Positions 45,061 to 53,351 of a stretch of 64,000 nucleotides of DNA are shown here, piece after piece (the stretch's first letter is position 1; the number at the start of each line of letters is the position of its first letter). A model generated the notes under the pieces. That model was not told where the DNA came from. It did not search any database and saw only the letters and a list, made by a program, of their open reading frames with translations. The DNA is from Ilyobacter_A sp963675185 (GTDB taxonomy: Bacteria; Fusobacteriota; Fusobacteriia; Fusobacteriales; Fusobacteriaceae), in the NCBI GenBank assembly GCA_963675185.2, contig CAXXOH010000002.1, forward strand, positions 372,001 through 436,000, in the 5' to 3' direction. Both the position numbers and the translations under genes were made by a program.

Positions 45061-45107
45061 AAAGTACAATTATAGATTTTAGTATTATTTGACATTCACA
45101 TTAAAAT

Positions 45108-45146
45108 AAAAAAATGGCTAGTTATTATATTTCTAGCCATTTTTTG
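45108..45146 (+). terminator. Terminator of the BFD gene
   Basis: AAAAAATGGCTAG pairs with CTAGCCATTTTTT around an 11-base loop. Confidence 0.85.
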
Positions 45147-45239
45147 GATTTTTTTATTTATATTAAAGAAAATGTTTATAAAATATACATGTAATGTACG
45201 ATAATTACTGAAAATCATACAAAGAAAAGGAGAGACACC

Positions 45240-45602
45240 ATGCGTATTAAACATATAGCCTTACGAGTCAATAATTTGAAGGAATCTATTAAATTTTATC
45301 AGACAATTACAGAACTAAGTATTTCACGCAGATTTAAAGCAGATTCTGGAGAAGTTGTTTTTTTAACAAATGGTAGCGGAGAAACAGAGATTGAACTTAT
45401 CTGCATGCCGCAAAGTCAGAATTTTCAAGGTAAAGGCATGTTTATTTGTTTTGAGACAGATAAACTGGATGAAATGCATAAACTTGCATTAGATAGAGGT
45501 CTTAACCCTTCTGACATTCAGAATCCTGACCCTCAAACTCGTTATTTCTATGTTTATGACCCCAATGGGGTATCTATACAATTGCGAGTTTTCCCAAAGT
45601 GA
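45240..45602 (+). CDS. VOC-superfamily (glyoxalase-like) protein
   Basis: One hundred and twenty residues, one vicinal-oxygen-chelate domain: MRIKHIALRVNNLKESIKFY with the metal-binding His, then ETEIELICMPQ, MFICFETDKLDEMH and RYFYVYDPNGVSIQLRVFP with the terminal Glu/Asp position replaced by Gln (SIQL). The missing acidic ligand suggests altered metal binding or a non-catalytic binding role. A separate, longer VOC protein lies at 48.1 kb. AGGAG precedes ATG 45240. Confidence 0.85.
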   Translation: MRIKHIALRVNNLKESIKFYQTITELSISRRFKADSGEVVFLTNGSGETEIELICMPQSQNFQGKGMFICFETDKLDEMHKLALDRGLNPSDIQNPDPQTRYFYVYDPNGVSIQLRVFPK

Positions 45603-45648
45603 TTTTCTTCTAATATGTATAATTGCAATCTATTTTTTTATTTAGTTT

Positions 45649-45703
45649 ACTCGACTTGTGCAAATTTTTAAATCTAGATTTTTCAATGTCAAATTTCTAG
45701 AGA
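45649..45703. mobile_element. Solo left end of an IS4-superfamily element
   Basis: CTCGACTTGTGCAAATTTTT and the following 30 bases match the left end of the element at 27,335 closely. No transposase is attached. It marks an excised, deleted or rearranged copy. Confidence 0.75.
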
Positions 45704-45759
45704 GTGTAAAATATATTCAATTAGAAACTATTAAAAAATGATTGCTGACCTTATCCCTC

Positions 45760-45802
45760 AGAGCAGTTCGTCTACGAATAATAAGGCGAACTGCTCTTAT
45801 TT
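45760..45802 (+). terminator. Hairpin AGAGCAGTTCG/CGAACTGCTCT with T-rich tail
   Basis: An 11-pair perfect stem with a 16-base loop. It has no adjacent gene of its own now, so it may be a leftover of a lost gene or protect folP from upstream transcription. Confidence 0.7.
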
Positions 45803-45857
45803 ATGAGTAATAAGCTGTTTCAAAAGTATTCTATAATTTTCATTATCAAATTAAAAC

Positions 45858-45879
45858 CAAGAGGTAATTACACAAAAAA
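45858..45879 (+). repeat. 22-bp direct repeat, copy 2
   Basis: Identical to 40028-40049 (core GAGGTAATTACACAAAAAA). Lies 130 bases upstream of folP. Confidence 0.6.
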
Positions 45880-46010
45880 ATTACAGACTCAGAAAAGATA
45901 AGTGGAGTTAACCTAAAAATCTTTAAACAAAGTTAAGACCAAATGTGGTAATATCTCAGTGTAAGGGCATCTTATTTTGGTAATAAATTATTAAAAAAAG
46001 GAGTAAAATA

Positions 46011-46856
46011 ATGAGTTTTAAATTAATTACAAAGAAAAAAGAATATAGTTTAGGCGAAAAAATTTTAGTCATGGGAATACTTAATTTGACACCAGATTCA
46101 TTTAGTGATGGAGGCCTTTATAAAACTGTTGATGAAGCAGTAAAAAGAGCTAAAATAATGGTGGAAGAGGGAGCCCATATAATTGATGTTGGTGCAGAGT
46201 CTACTAGACCAAACTTCGATTATGTAAGTGAACAGGAAGAATTAGAAAGGTTATTACCTGTAATTACTCGATTGGTAAAAGAAATAGAGGTTCCAATTTC
46301 TATCGATACATATAAAGCAAATGTAGCTAAAGCATGTATTGAAGCTGGCGCTGACATAATAAATGATATTACCGGATTTAAAGGTGATCCTAATATGGCT
46401 CAGGTAGTTGCAGAAAATAATGTACCATGTATTTTAATGCATACAAGAGGAACTCCTCAAAATATTCATGCTGAAACAACGTATAAAGACATAGTTAAAG
46501 AGGTTTCAGAAGAGTTGCAAGAATGCTTGGATATTGCATTAAATGCAGGAGTAAAAAAGGAAAAAATCATATTAGATCCGGGAATTGGATTTAATAAAAG
46601 TTTAAATGAAAATATACAATTAATAGATAAACTTAGTAAATTGAAAAAACTGGGCTATCCAATTTTAATGGCTGCTTCCAGAAAAAGATTTATAGGGGAA
46701 ATTTTAGATGCTGAAGTAAATGATAGATTAGAAGGAACTTTGGCTGTTTCAATAATTTCTGCACGAGAAGGAGCTAACCTTATCAGAGTTCATGATGTCA
46801 AGGAAACAGTCAAAGCTTTAAAAATTGTTAACTATATGAAGAAATTGGTTCTGTAG
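46011..46856 (+). CDS. folP: Dihydropteroate synthase
   Basis: Two hundred and eighty-one residues. It condenses p-aminobenzoate with hydroxymethyl-dihydropterin diphosphate in folate synthesis and is the target of sulfonamides. Motifs: MGILNLTPDSFSDGG (about 16-30, first loop), IIDVGAESTRP (about 57-67), SIDTYKANVA, DITGFKGDPNM and HTRGTPQNIH, with KRFIGE at the C-terminal side and the terminal VHDV. The gene stands outside any folate cluster, preceded by AAAGGAG and its own promoter and followed by a strong terminator. Solitary folP genes can be resistance variants, but the loop sequences give no clear sign of that. Confidence 0.95.
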   Translation: MSFKLITKKKEYSLGEKILVMGILNLTPDSFSDGGLYKTVDEAVKRAKIMVEEGAHIIDVGAESTRPNFDYVSEQEELERLLPVITRLVKEIEVPISIDTYKANVAKACIEAGADIINDITGFKGDPNMAQVVAENNVPCILMHTRGTPQNIHAETTYKDIVKEVSEELQECLDIALNAGVKKEKIILDPGIGFNKSLNENIQLIDKLSKLKKLGYPILMAASRKRFIGEILDAEVNDRLEGTLAVSIISAREGANLIRVHDVKETVKALKIVNYMKKLVL

Positions 46857-46885
46857 CAAAAACTAATGAAGTTAACTCCAAAGTC

Positions 46886-46917
46886 AAAAAGGCGATAGTT
46901 AAAATATCGCCTTTTTA
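46886..46917 (+). terminator. Terminator of folP
   Basis: AAAAAGGCGATA pairs with TATCGCCTTTTT, a long clean stem. Confidence 0.85.
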
Positions 46918-47067
46918 TATTCCTTTTAAAAAATCAATAGTATCAATTTAATCAAGATCTAAATGTAATAGTCTTAGATATACTATTTATAATTAGACAC
47001 GGGGTCGTTTCTCTTCACTTCCACCATGAAATCCACAACTGCAAGATTTGCAGTTTTAAAATATTAT

Positions 47068-47102
47068 AAAAAAAGAAGTCATTATGAAGTGGCTTCTTTT
47101 TT
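47068..47102 (-). terminator. Terminator of the aldo/keto reductase gene
   Basis: AAAAAAGAAGTCATTATGAA.. pairs with GTGGCTTCTTTTTT; A- and T-runs on the two sides make it bidirectional. Confidence 0.75.
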
Positions 47103-47171
47103 ATGGAACTTGTGGAAAGACCCTATTTGGGTGAAATCCGAAAGTGTTGAAATTAATTTGACAATCTAGGT

Positions 47172-47987
47172 TTAAAAGTAACAGTTGTCGGGATCGGGAA
47201 AGAGCCTCATACCGTCCCAAAGCTTCTTGATAGCTTCCTTGTCCTCTGAATCCAGAGTAAAGTCAAAGATCTTCTTGTTATCAATTATCCTCTGCTCCTT
47301 AACAGATTTAGGGATAACTATTATACCTCTTTCTACAAGGAATCTGAGAGCTATATTTGCAATGGATTTATTATGCTTGTCAGCTATCACCTTCATATCC
47401 TCATTGGCGAAGATCTTCCCAGCCTGCATTGGTGCATAGGCAGTAAGCTTGATCCCCTTTCCCTCACAGTACTCCTGTAGATCATACTGAGGGAGCCCTA
47501 CATGAATTTCTACCTGGTTGATAACAGGGGCAACTTCAGCAGTTTCCAGAAGTTTTTCTATATGATACATGGTAAAGTTTGACACACCTATAGCTCTTAT
47601 CTTTCCTTCTTTGTAAAGCTCCTCCATGGCTTCCCATGAATCTCTGGCTTTATCAATTCCCTTGTACCATTGGATAAGGTAGAGGTCAATGTAGTCGACA
47701 CCGAGTTTTTTCAAGGAAGTGTCAAAAGCCCTTTTAGCTTCATCATATCCCTGATCAGAATTCCACAACTTAGCGGTAAGGAAGATATCCTCCCTTTTAA
47801 CTCCGCTGTCCCTTATAGCTCTCCCTACACTCGCCTCATTTCCATAGATAGTAGCTGTATCAATATGTCTGTACCCCTCTCTTAAAGCTACTAAAACAGC
47901 ATTATAGACTTCTTCATCTTTTGTCTTAAATGTCCCTAATCCCACGATAGGGATCTCTACTCCATTGTTTAGTCTGATGTTTTCCAT
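47172..47987 (-). CDS. Aldo/keto reductase (YvgN/YtbE type)
   Basis: Two hundred and seventy-one residues from ATG 47987 behind AAAAGGAG. The family landmarks are GTFKTKDEEVYNAV, YRHIDTATIYGNEASVGRAI with the catalytic Asp and Tyr, ILTAKLWN-like FLTAKLWN (Lys), DLYLIQWYKG where the usual His is Gln, and IGVSNFTMYHIEKLL. The replacement of the catalytic His by Gln in LIQW is unusual but known in some branches (YvgN is H). NADPH-dependent reduction of methylglyoxal and other aldehydes is expected. Its neighbours are a glyoxalase-like gene and an HxlR regulator. Confidence 0.9.
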   Translation of the reverse strand: MENIRLNNGVEIPIVGLGTFKTKDEEVYNAVLVALREGYRHIDTATIYGNEASVGRAIRDSGVKREDIFLTAKLWNSDQGYDEAKRAFDTSLKKLGVDYIDLYLIQWYKGIDKARDSWEAMEELYKEGKIRAIGVSNFTMYHIEKLLETAEVAPVINQVEIHVGLPQYDLQEYCEGKGIKLTAYAPMQAGKIFANEDMKVIADKHNKSIANIALRFLVERGIIVIPKSVKEQRIIDNKKIFDFTLDSEDKEAIKKLWDGMRLFPDPDNCYF

Positions 47988-48092
47988 GAACAACTCCTTT
48001 TGTATAAATTGTTAAAGCATACCTGATCCACTAAGGGAAACAGGTATGCAAAAGTATAATCCTATTTTATATAAATACCCATAGTAAAGGGT

Positions 48093-48605
48093 TTATTTTT
48101 CTAAATTATGTTGATAAGCTCCGGCACCATAATGAAGCTCATAAGAGTGGGAATAAATTTCTATGATGTTACCAAATGGGTCCTCCATATAAACCATTCT
48201 ATATGGTTTTTCTCCTGGATAGTATTCTCTTATTGGCATTCTTTGTTTTCCTCCAGCTTCTACTATCTTAGCAGCCAAACCTTCAACATCTGGGTCTTTT
48301 ACAGAAAAGTGAAATACACCAGTTTCAAATGGTTTGAATTCTGCTTGTGGCTTAATGTTATTAGGGAATTCAAATAACTCAATTCCTATACCGTCTACTG
48401 TAGACAGGTGAGCTATTCTAAATGTATCCCAACCAGTACCAAATACATCAATACACATCTGCCCTATAGCTGTATCGTTTTCTTCTACTACAGTAGTTGG
48501 ATCCATGATAACATACCAACCCATTACTTCCTCGTAAAACTTTACTGCCTGTTCTAAATCTGCTATTGTAATACCAATATGTGAAAATGCTCTTGGATAT
48601 CTCAT
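48093..48605 (-). CDS. VOC-superfamily (glyoxalase/dioxygenase-like) protein
   Basis: One hundred and seventy residues. RAFSHIGITIADLEQAVKFY (His), GIGIELFEFPNN (Glu), VFHFSVKDPDVEGLAAKIVE (His) and VYMEDPFGNIIEIYSHSYEL (Glu) supply the four metal ligands of an active VOC enzyme. Longer than glyoxalase I, it resembles proteins annotated as lactoylglutathione lyase or bleomycin-resistance related. ATG 48605 follows AGGAGG. It is divergent from the HxlR regulator at 48800 and may be under its control. Confidence 0.88.
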   Translation of the reverse strand: MRYPRAFSHIGITIADLEQAVKFYEEVMGWYVIMDPTTVVEENDTAIGQMCIDVFGTGWDTFRIAHLSTVDGIGIELFEFPNNIKPQAEFKPFETGVFHFSVKDPDVEGLAAKIVEAGGKQRMPIREYYPGEKPYRMVYMEDPFGNIIEIYSHSYELHYGAGAYQHNLEK

Positions 48606-48799
48606 AACAACCTCCTAAATAAATATTTTTTATCCATGGGTTTAGTTTATACTAAGTAATAGAATCTTACAAGTAGGCACTTTTATGTTAATAGGTAACC
48701 TCAGGGTTCCTTTTAACATAAAATAATGGAAAAAAGAGTAGAAAATTTTTCTTGTTGTTAAAATAAAAGTCTGCTAGAATTGTTTTAGGAGGTTTTGCT

Positions 48800-49141
48800 A
48801 TGTATAAATGGAATGGAAAAGATTATAAATGCCCTATAGAGGTAACTATAGATATTTTGGGCGGAAAATGGCGTTCACTCATACTTTGGCATATAGGTGA
48901 AAAAACATGTAGATTTGGAGAATTGCAGAGAATAGTTCCTGGTATAAGCAAAAAAGTTCTTGCGGAACATTTAAAGTTTCTTGAAAAAATGGGTTTTATA
49001 GAAAGACGTTTATTTGCTGAAGTTCCGCCAAAGGTAGAGTACTCCATAAGTAAAAAGGGAGAAGAGCTTATAAAAATTCTCAAAGTTATGGAAAGTTGGG
49101 GAGTACTTTTTCTTGAAGGGGAAGGGGAAAAAATAGACTAA
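48800..49141 (+). CDS. HxlR-family transcriptional regulator
   Basis: One hundred and thirteen residues, one winged HTH of the HxlR (MarR-like) class: KCPIEVTIDILGGKWRSLIL, HIGEKTCRFGELQRIVPGIS and LKFLEKMGFIERRLFAEVPP KVEYSISKKGEEL. Members often sense electrophiles such as quinones, formaldehyde or methylglyoxal via a Cys; here a Cys (Cys8) is near the N-terminus, as in YodB-like sensors, and another is C34. Divergent from the glyoxalase-like gene, with 194 bases between. It probably controls that gene and the aldo/keto reductase beyond it. Confidence 0.88.
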   Translation: MYKWNGKDYKCPIEVTIDILGGKWRSLILWHIGEKTCRFGELQRIVPGISKKVLAEHLKFLEKMGFIERRLFAEVPPKVEYSISKKGEELIKILKVMESWGVLFLEGEGEKID

Positions 49142-49774
49142 AATATAACATTCAAAATTTTTTACAATAGTAAAATCCAGAAATCACTCTAAAAAACAAT
49201 ATGCTTAATATTACATATTCTAATATACTTCAATACCTAAATAGTTTTGACAAATAAATGAGCGTGTTATAAATTTTGTGTAAATAGAAGTAGGGAGTAC
49301 TTTTTCAGTAACCTATTTTCTATTAAATTCTGGCTAAGGTCTAAATGTAATATTTGCATTTAGCCTTTTTTATTATATTAAACATTTCTTTTATATCTAT
49401 CATGCAATGTTATTCTTGAGCCCTAAACGTGTACTGTAATTATGATTGCACCGCACAGAATACGTTATCAACAAATTTACTCACAAACTGAAAGTTTTGG
49501 TAAAAAAATCCAGAATTTACAAAATAAAAATATTTGTAACCGTTGAGTTCTGTTAAAATAAACTTGGTAAATTAAACTTTTCATTTAATAAGTCGCTGGC
49601 GACGTAAATTCCCATAGTGGTAAAATTCTTTGTAAATACCTAGATCAGTCAAAACGAGATTATAAAACAAAACTTTTATTTCGAGCCCCCGGGGGTATCG
49701 CGATATGATTTCTTTTTTCATCGCCAGCTATTATGTATAATGAGGCTAGCCTATTTTTAAAAATATACTCAAAA
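49142..49774. other. Gap leading into the decayed integrative island
   Basis: About 630 bases. It holds a hairpin near 49,332-49,370, the palindrome TAAGTCGCTGGCGACG at 49,589, and CCCCCGGGGG followed by TATCGCGATA at 49,686-49,706, both strikingly GC-rich for this genome. No gene is visible. Confidence 0.45.
49589..49604. repeat. Palindromic boundary repeat, left copy
   Basis: TAAGTCGCTGGCGACG. The inner GTCGC-TG-GCGAC is itself an inverted repeat. The exact reverse is at 51016-51031, so the pair brackets about 1.4 kb with a recombinase remnant and an ADP-ribosyltransferase-like gene. Confidence 0.6.
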
Positions 49775-50110
49775 TTATTCCTTCGTCATATCTTCCAGAG
49801 ACTTCCCTGGTTTCTCTCCACTTTTTAAATACTCTTCAAGGTCATTTGATATAGCTTATATTTCTTCCTTGCTGATCCTAGTATAGATATTAGTAACCTT
49901 CTCAGCCTTGTGACCTAATATTAAGGCTATGATATCCATATCTATTACAATATCTTATAAAAGTTTCGCAGCGAAAAATCTAATAGAGTGATGGTACACT
50001 CTATTAGTATAGTTTGCCTTAAACCATGCTTCCTTGCTACTCTTTAGTTTTGCCTATTACTTGTAGGCATTGAGAGTCGCTTTGATATCCCTAGTCATCT
50101 AAACCTTATG
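49775..50110 (-). pseudogene. Tyrosine recombinase (integrase), C-terminal remnant, with stop codons
   Basis: On the minus strand the pieces read HHSIRFFAAKLL, ALILGHKAEKVTNIYTRISK EE, then a TAA and NDLEEYLKSGEKPGKSLEDM TKE. These are the integrase box II residues: H-x-x-R, LGHK and the catalytic Tyr. Several nonsense codons occur. It is the tail of a phage- or island-type integrase. Confidence 0.8.
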
Positions 50111-50141
50111 CCTAAGAAAGAAATTTCTGACACCTTTCATA

Positions 50142-50918
50142 TTATTCCATAATTTTCTTATCATAAAACTCGATAATCTCATCTACGCTGTATGGGTAAG
50201 CTATGCACCTAAGATAAATAAATCCTGCATTTTTAAAGTTATTATCTTCAAAATCTTCTAATATTTCTACATCTATTAACATTTTTGGATCTACTATAAC
50301 TTCTTTTTCATCTCTGCTATTAGTATAAAATAATATATCTTCTCTTCTTACTTTTGCTGATAATATTGATCTATCTCCATTTAATCTTTTGGCAAAAAAT
50401 TCTGCCTTTTCATAGTCAAGAGTCCAGCTTATCCCAGAGTCATCATATGGATGATATGGATCCCCACACCCTCTGTAAATTGTAATAACTTCATCTTCAG
50501 AGGGCAATTCGCTAATATCTGTATAATTTCTTGCTATTTCTATAAAATCATCAACTTCCATTCCTAAAAACTCGGTTATATTGATAGAATCTCCTTGAGT
50601 GTAATAACCCCAAAGCGATTCCTTGATCTCATTAAAGTCTTTTATGAAACCTTTTTTTAGAAAAAATAAAAATATTTTTAGCCTATTAGTACTGTCTACC
50701 CACATTAGTATATCATCTAAACTTTTAACTCTATTAAGAGTATTTTCTACATAAAAGTTTTTAGCTCTTGCTTCTTCGTCCAATAAATTTATAGTAGTAT
50801 TTCCAATACAAATTTTTTTCTGAGATTTCTGAAAAAATGGATGATTAATATAGTCTTCTCCAATTTTAATAATCGGTAAATCAACAAGAATTTTAGCTAT
50901 TTTTTTTATTTGGTTCAT
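50142..50918 (-). CDS. ADP-ribosyltransferase-like protein, function unassigned
   Basis: Two hundred and fifty-eight residues from ATG 50918 behind GAGGAG; the longer frame from 50963 is upstream of that site. The second half shows the order of an R-S-E class ADP-ribosyltransferase: an Arg in TIYRG (Arg149), a Ser-x-Thr in ISWTLD (Ser164, Thr166) followed by YEKAEFFAKR, and an E-x-E in DEKEVIV (Glu204, Glu206). The first 130 residues are a helical domain that I cannot assign. Such enzymes act as toxins or modify host targets, many carried by phages or islands. Here it lies between two recombinase remnants inside matching palindromes. The family reading is by motif only. Confidence 0.6.
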   Translation of the reverse strand: MNQIKKIAKILVDLPIIKIGEDYINHPFFQKSQKKICIGNTTINLLDEEARAKNFYVENTLNRVKSLDDILMWVDSTNRLKIFLFFLKKGFIKDFNEIKESLWGYYTQGDSINITEFLGMEVDDFIEIARNYTDISELPSEDEVITIYRGCGDPYHPYDDSGISWTLDYEKAEFFAKRLNGDRSILSAKVRREDILFYTNSRDEKEVIVDPKMLIDVEILEDFEDNNFKNAGFIYLRCIAYPYSVDEIIEFYDKKIME

Positions 50919-51015
50919 TTTCTCTCCTCTTTTAATTTTAGTAAATTTGATCTTATAATGCATTAGAACGTTACATTATATCATGAAAACAAATAAGAAA
51001 AAACTAAAACTTTAC

Positions 51016-51031
51016 CGTCGCCAGCGACTTA
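51016..51031. repeat. Palindromic boundary repeat, right copy
   Basis: CGTCGCCAGCGACTTA, the exact reverse complement of 49589-49604. It lies 98 bases upstream of the ADP-ribosyltransferase-like start. Confidence 0.6.
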
Positions 51032-51065
51032 AAAAACAATTACAAATTTTATGCTGATAATAACA

Positions 51066-51098
51066 AAAGACTCTTTAGAAATACCTAAGAGTCTTTTT
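51066..51098 (-). terminator. Terminator hairpin AAAGACTCTT/AAGAGTCTTT
   Basis: A ten-pair stem with a T-run on the plus strand and an A-run on the other side. It lies downstream of the integrase pseudogene on the minus strand and just right of the palindromic repeat. Confidence 0.75.
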
Positions 51099-51234
51099 CT
51101 ATAGAAAACGTATTTTCATTCATTCTTCAAATAACTTAAACTTCTTAACCTCTCATATCTATTCTAACGCATTTTCAGAAGCAATATTAGTCCACTCTAG
51201 ATTGGAATCGCTTTAATCGTCGGTGCAGTTTTGC

Positions 51235-51769
51235 TTATCCTACAAAATGATTTTTGCTGGCTTCTTCTACCTCTTTTCTAGTAACTCCCAAATACCTTTG
51301 TGTTATCCCAACGCTCGAATGATTTAAGAGATCACGTACTAACTCTATATTGTGCTGAGAGTTCTCATACTGTGTATGGGCATAAAATTTTCTAAATGAG
51401 TGTGTAGAAATGTCATCCAGCTGCAAGAAATCAGTTATAAGCTTTAAGTGTTTCTGCACTGCCCTTACACCAAACCTGTTGAAAAGATCATCTCCGCCTT
51501 TTATGCCATTCTCCATGGCATAGTTCAAAACTATCTCTATCAATCTGGAGTGAACCGGCCTGGACTGTTCCTTATTTGTTTTCTTCTCCCTAATATACAA
51601 TTTACCATCCCTAAAATTTTTCGGAGTAAGCTGCAAGACGTCCCCTATTCTCAAACCGGTATTTGCCTGTAGTGATAAAGCGATGGCTAGTTTAGAGTTT
51701 GGTTCCTTTCGGATCTTTTATATCTTTATACAATTTGTTTTTATGCATTTTCTTTAAGAGTCTTTTCAT
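51235..51769 (-). pseudogene. Tyrosine recombinase (XerD-like), frameshifted
   Basis: The last 140 residues hold the full catalytic set: TGLRIGD (Arg), HSFRKF (H-x-x-R), LLNHSSVGIT (His) and RYLG (Tyr). Upstream, MKRLLKKMHKNKLYKDIKDP is in another frame, with the shift at about 51,700 before LAIALSLQANTGLRI. About 150 N-terminal residues are absent. A TTG/ATG start for the final part is not evident, so it is most likely dead. It faces the ADP-ribosyltransferase gene and is of another type than the remnant at 49.8 kb. Confidence 0.82.
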
Positions 51770-51806
51770 TATGCTATTTAGACCCGTAAAATCAGAAGGC
51801 AACAAA

Positions 51807-51838
51807 AAAGTTCGCCTTACTCTATAAAGGCGAACTTT
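51807..51838. terminator. Terminator hairpin AAAGTTCGCCTT/AAGGCGAACTTT
   Basis: Twelve-pair perfect stem, loop of eight. It marks the right edge of the recombinase pseudogene region and separates it from the kamA operon. Confidence 0.8.
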
Positions 51839-52143
51839 GTAGAGGTTATAAAATTTTATGTTTTTCTATATTTAAATTATGGGGCTTTCTTTGTGAAGTT
51901 TTTTTATTAAAGTGATGCACTTGTTTTGATAATATACCAACTAAATGTGACGCGTAAATAATAGTACACTTTGATCCTAATATTACAAATAAAGGAAATA
52001 AGTAAAAGTATCTGTAAATATTTCTAGGATATTTTATGCGCTCAAAAAGTCATTTACATCTCTCAACTGATGAGCTGATTTGTTGAATCTAAATCCTCAG
52101 TAGCACTACCACAAATTTTTATTAAATAATTGTGAGGTGAAAA
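51839..52143. promoter_or_regulatory. Upstream region of the kamA operon
   Basis: About 300 bases that must hold the operon promoter. A TGTGAGGTGA ribosome site lies 3-12 bases before ATG 52144. I see no clear operator or riboswitch. Confidence 0.4.
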
Positions 52144-53349
52144 ATGGATACCTTCTTTTTTAATCAGAATTCGGAAGATACATTAGGTAAAATCAAGAAC
52201 TCTGAGAATATCAAAAATTTAAATAAGAGTGAGCTTAACGAGCTTACAAAACTATTTTTAAAAAAATACTACCCAAACACAAGTTTAGAGCAATGGAATG
52301 ATTGGAGATGGCAATTGAGTAACAGTATTACAAGTTACGAGGATCTTTCAAAATTTTTTAATTTGGAGGATGAAGAAATATCTAACTGTCTGAATCTCCA
52401 ACTTCGTATAACGCCATACTACTTGAGTTTGATCTCTGATGAAAGTAGAGATCAACTTAGGAAAACAGTTGTACCCAGTATCTTTGAAGCGATGAAAAGT
52501 TTTGGTGAAGAAGAGGATCCCTTGTCTGAAGACAGCTCTTCCCCTGTACCTGGAATTGTGCACAGGTATCCTGATAGGGTTCTTTTTTTAGTTACAACAT
52601 TCTGCGCCACCTACTGCAGGTATTGTACAAGATCTAGAATGCTTGGGGAAGAAAAAAAATCAAATTTCAACAAAACTCACTGGGACACAGCTATAAATTA
52701 TATAAGGAGCAATAAAAACATAAGGGACGTCCTAATTTCAGGAGGCGACCCACTTATACTGTCAGATAAAACTCTAGAATACCTTCTATCAAAATTGAGG
52801 GAGATAGAACACGTGGAGATCATAAGGATTGGTACAAAGGTGCCTGCTGTACTTCCACAAAGAGTCAACAAGGGGCTCACAGATATGTTGAAGAGGTATC
52901 ACCCACTTTTGATGAGTCTGCACTTCTCACATCCAGACGAATTGACTATTGAATCTATAAGGGCATGCGAGATGCTTGCTAATGCAGGGATACCTCTAGG
53001 CAGCCAAACTGTGCTTTTAAAAGGTGTTAATGATGATGTGGGCACCATGAAAAAACTGATGCATAAACTTTTAATGGCCAGGGTAAGACCTTATTACTTG
53101 TACCAGTGTGACCCGATAACTGGATCAAGACACTTTAGAACCTCAGTTGAAAAGGGACTCGAGATAATAGCTGGGCTAAGAGGCCATACAAGTGGATACG
53201 CGGTACCTTCTTATGTTATAGACGCTCCTGGAGGCGGAGGTAAGATCCCATTACTTCCGGAATACCTTTATGGCAAGGATGATGACTTCATATATCTAAA
53301 AAACTATCAGGGAAAAATTTATAGATATCCAAATAAAAAGGAGCAATAA
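52144..53349 (+). CDS. kamA: Lysine 2,3-aminomutase (radical SAM, PLP)
   Basis: Four hundred and one residues. The [4Fe-4S] motif CATYCRYC gives Cys154, Cys158 and Cys161. Residues that in clostridial lysine 2,3-aminomutase bind the substrate and cofactor are all present at the same offset: Arg163 (carboxylate), Asp323 and Asp360 (epsilon-amino group of lysine) and Lys367 in GGGGKIP (PLP). In glutamate 2,3-aminomutase the two Asp are Lys and Asn, so lysine is the expected substrate and the product (3S)-beta-lysine. It is full length and does not look like EpmB, which is shorter and needs EpmA, absent here. It opens a four-gene operon with two ATP-grasp ligases and a GNAT; the next gene begins two bases after its stop. 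Confidence 0.92.
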   Translation: MDTFFFNQNSEDTLGKIKNSENIKNLNKSELNELTKLFLKKYYPNTSLEQWNDWRWQLSNSITSYEDLSKFFNLEDEEISNCLNLQLRITPYYLSLISDESRDQLRKTVVPSIFEAMKSFGEEEDPLSEDSSSPVPGIVHRYPDRVLFLVTTFCATYCRYCTRSRMLGEEKKSNFNKTHWDTAINYIRSNKNIRDVLISGGDPLILSDKTLEYLLSKLREIEHVEIIRIGTKVPAVLPQRVNKGLTDMLKRYHPLLMSLHFSHPDELTIESIRACEMLANAGIPLGSQTVLLKGVNDDVGTMKKLMHKLLMARVRPYYLYQCDPITGSRHFRTSVEKGLEIIAGLRGHTSGYAVPSYVIDAPGGGGKIPLLPEYLYGKDDDFIYLKNYQGKIYRYPNKKEQ

Positions 53350-53351
53350 AA

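Noticed and set aside
49332..49370. Hairpin after the HxlR gene as a strong terminator
   Set aside because: The arms pair only loosely and it lies 190 bases downstream, so it is mentioned only as a possibility.
49686..49706. CCCCCGGGGG and TATCGCGATA as a replication origin or dif site
   Set aside because: No DnaA boxes, parAB or other origin features are nearby; two short palindromes are not enough.
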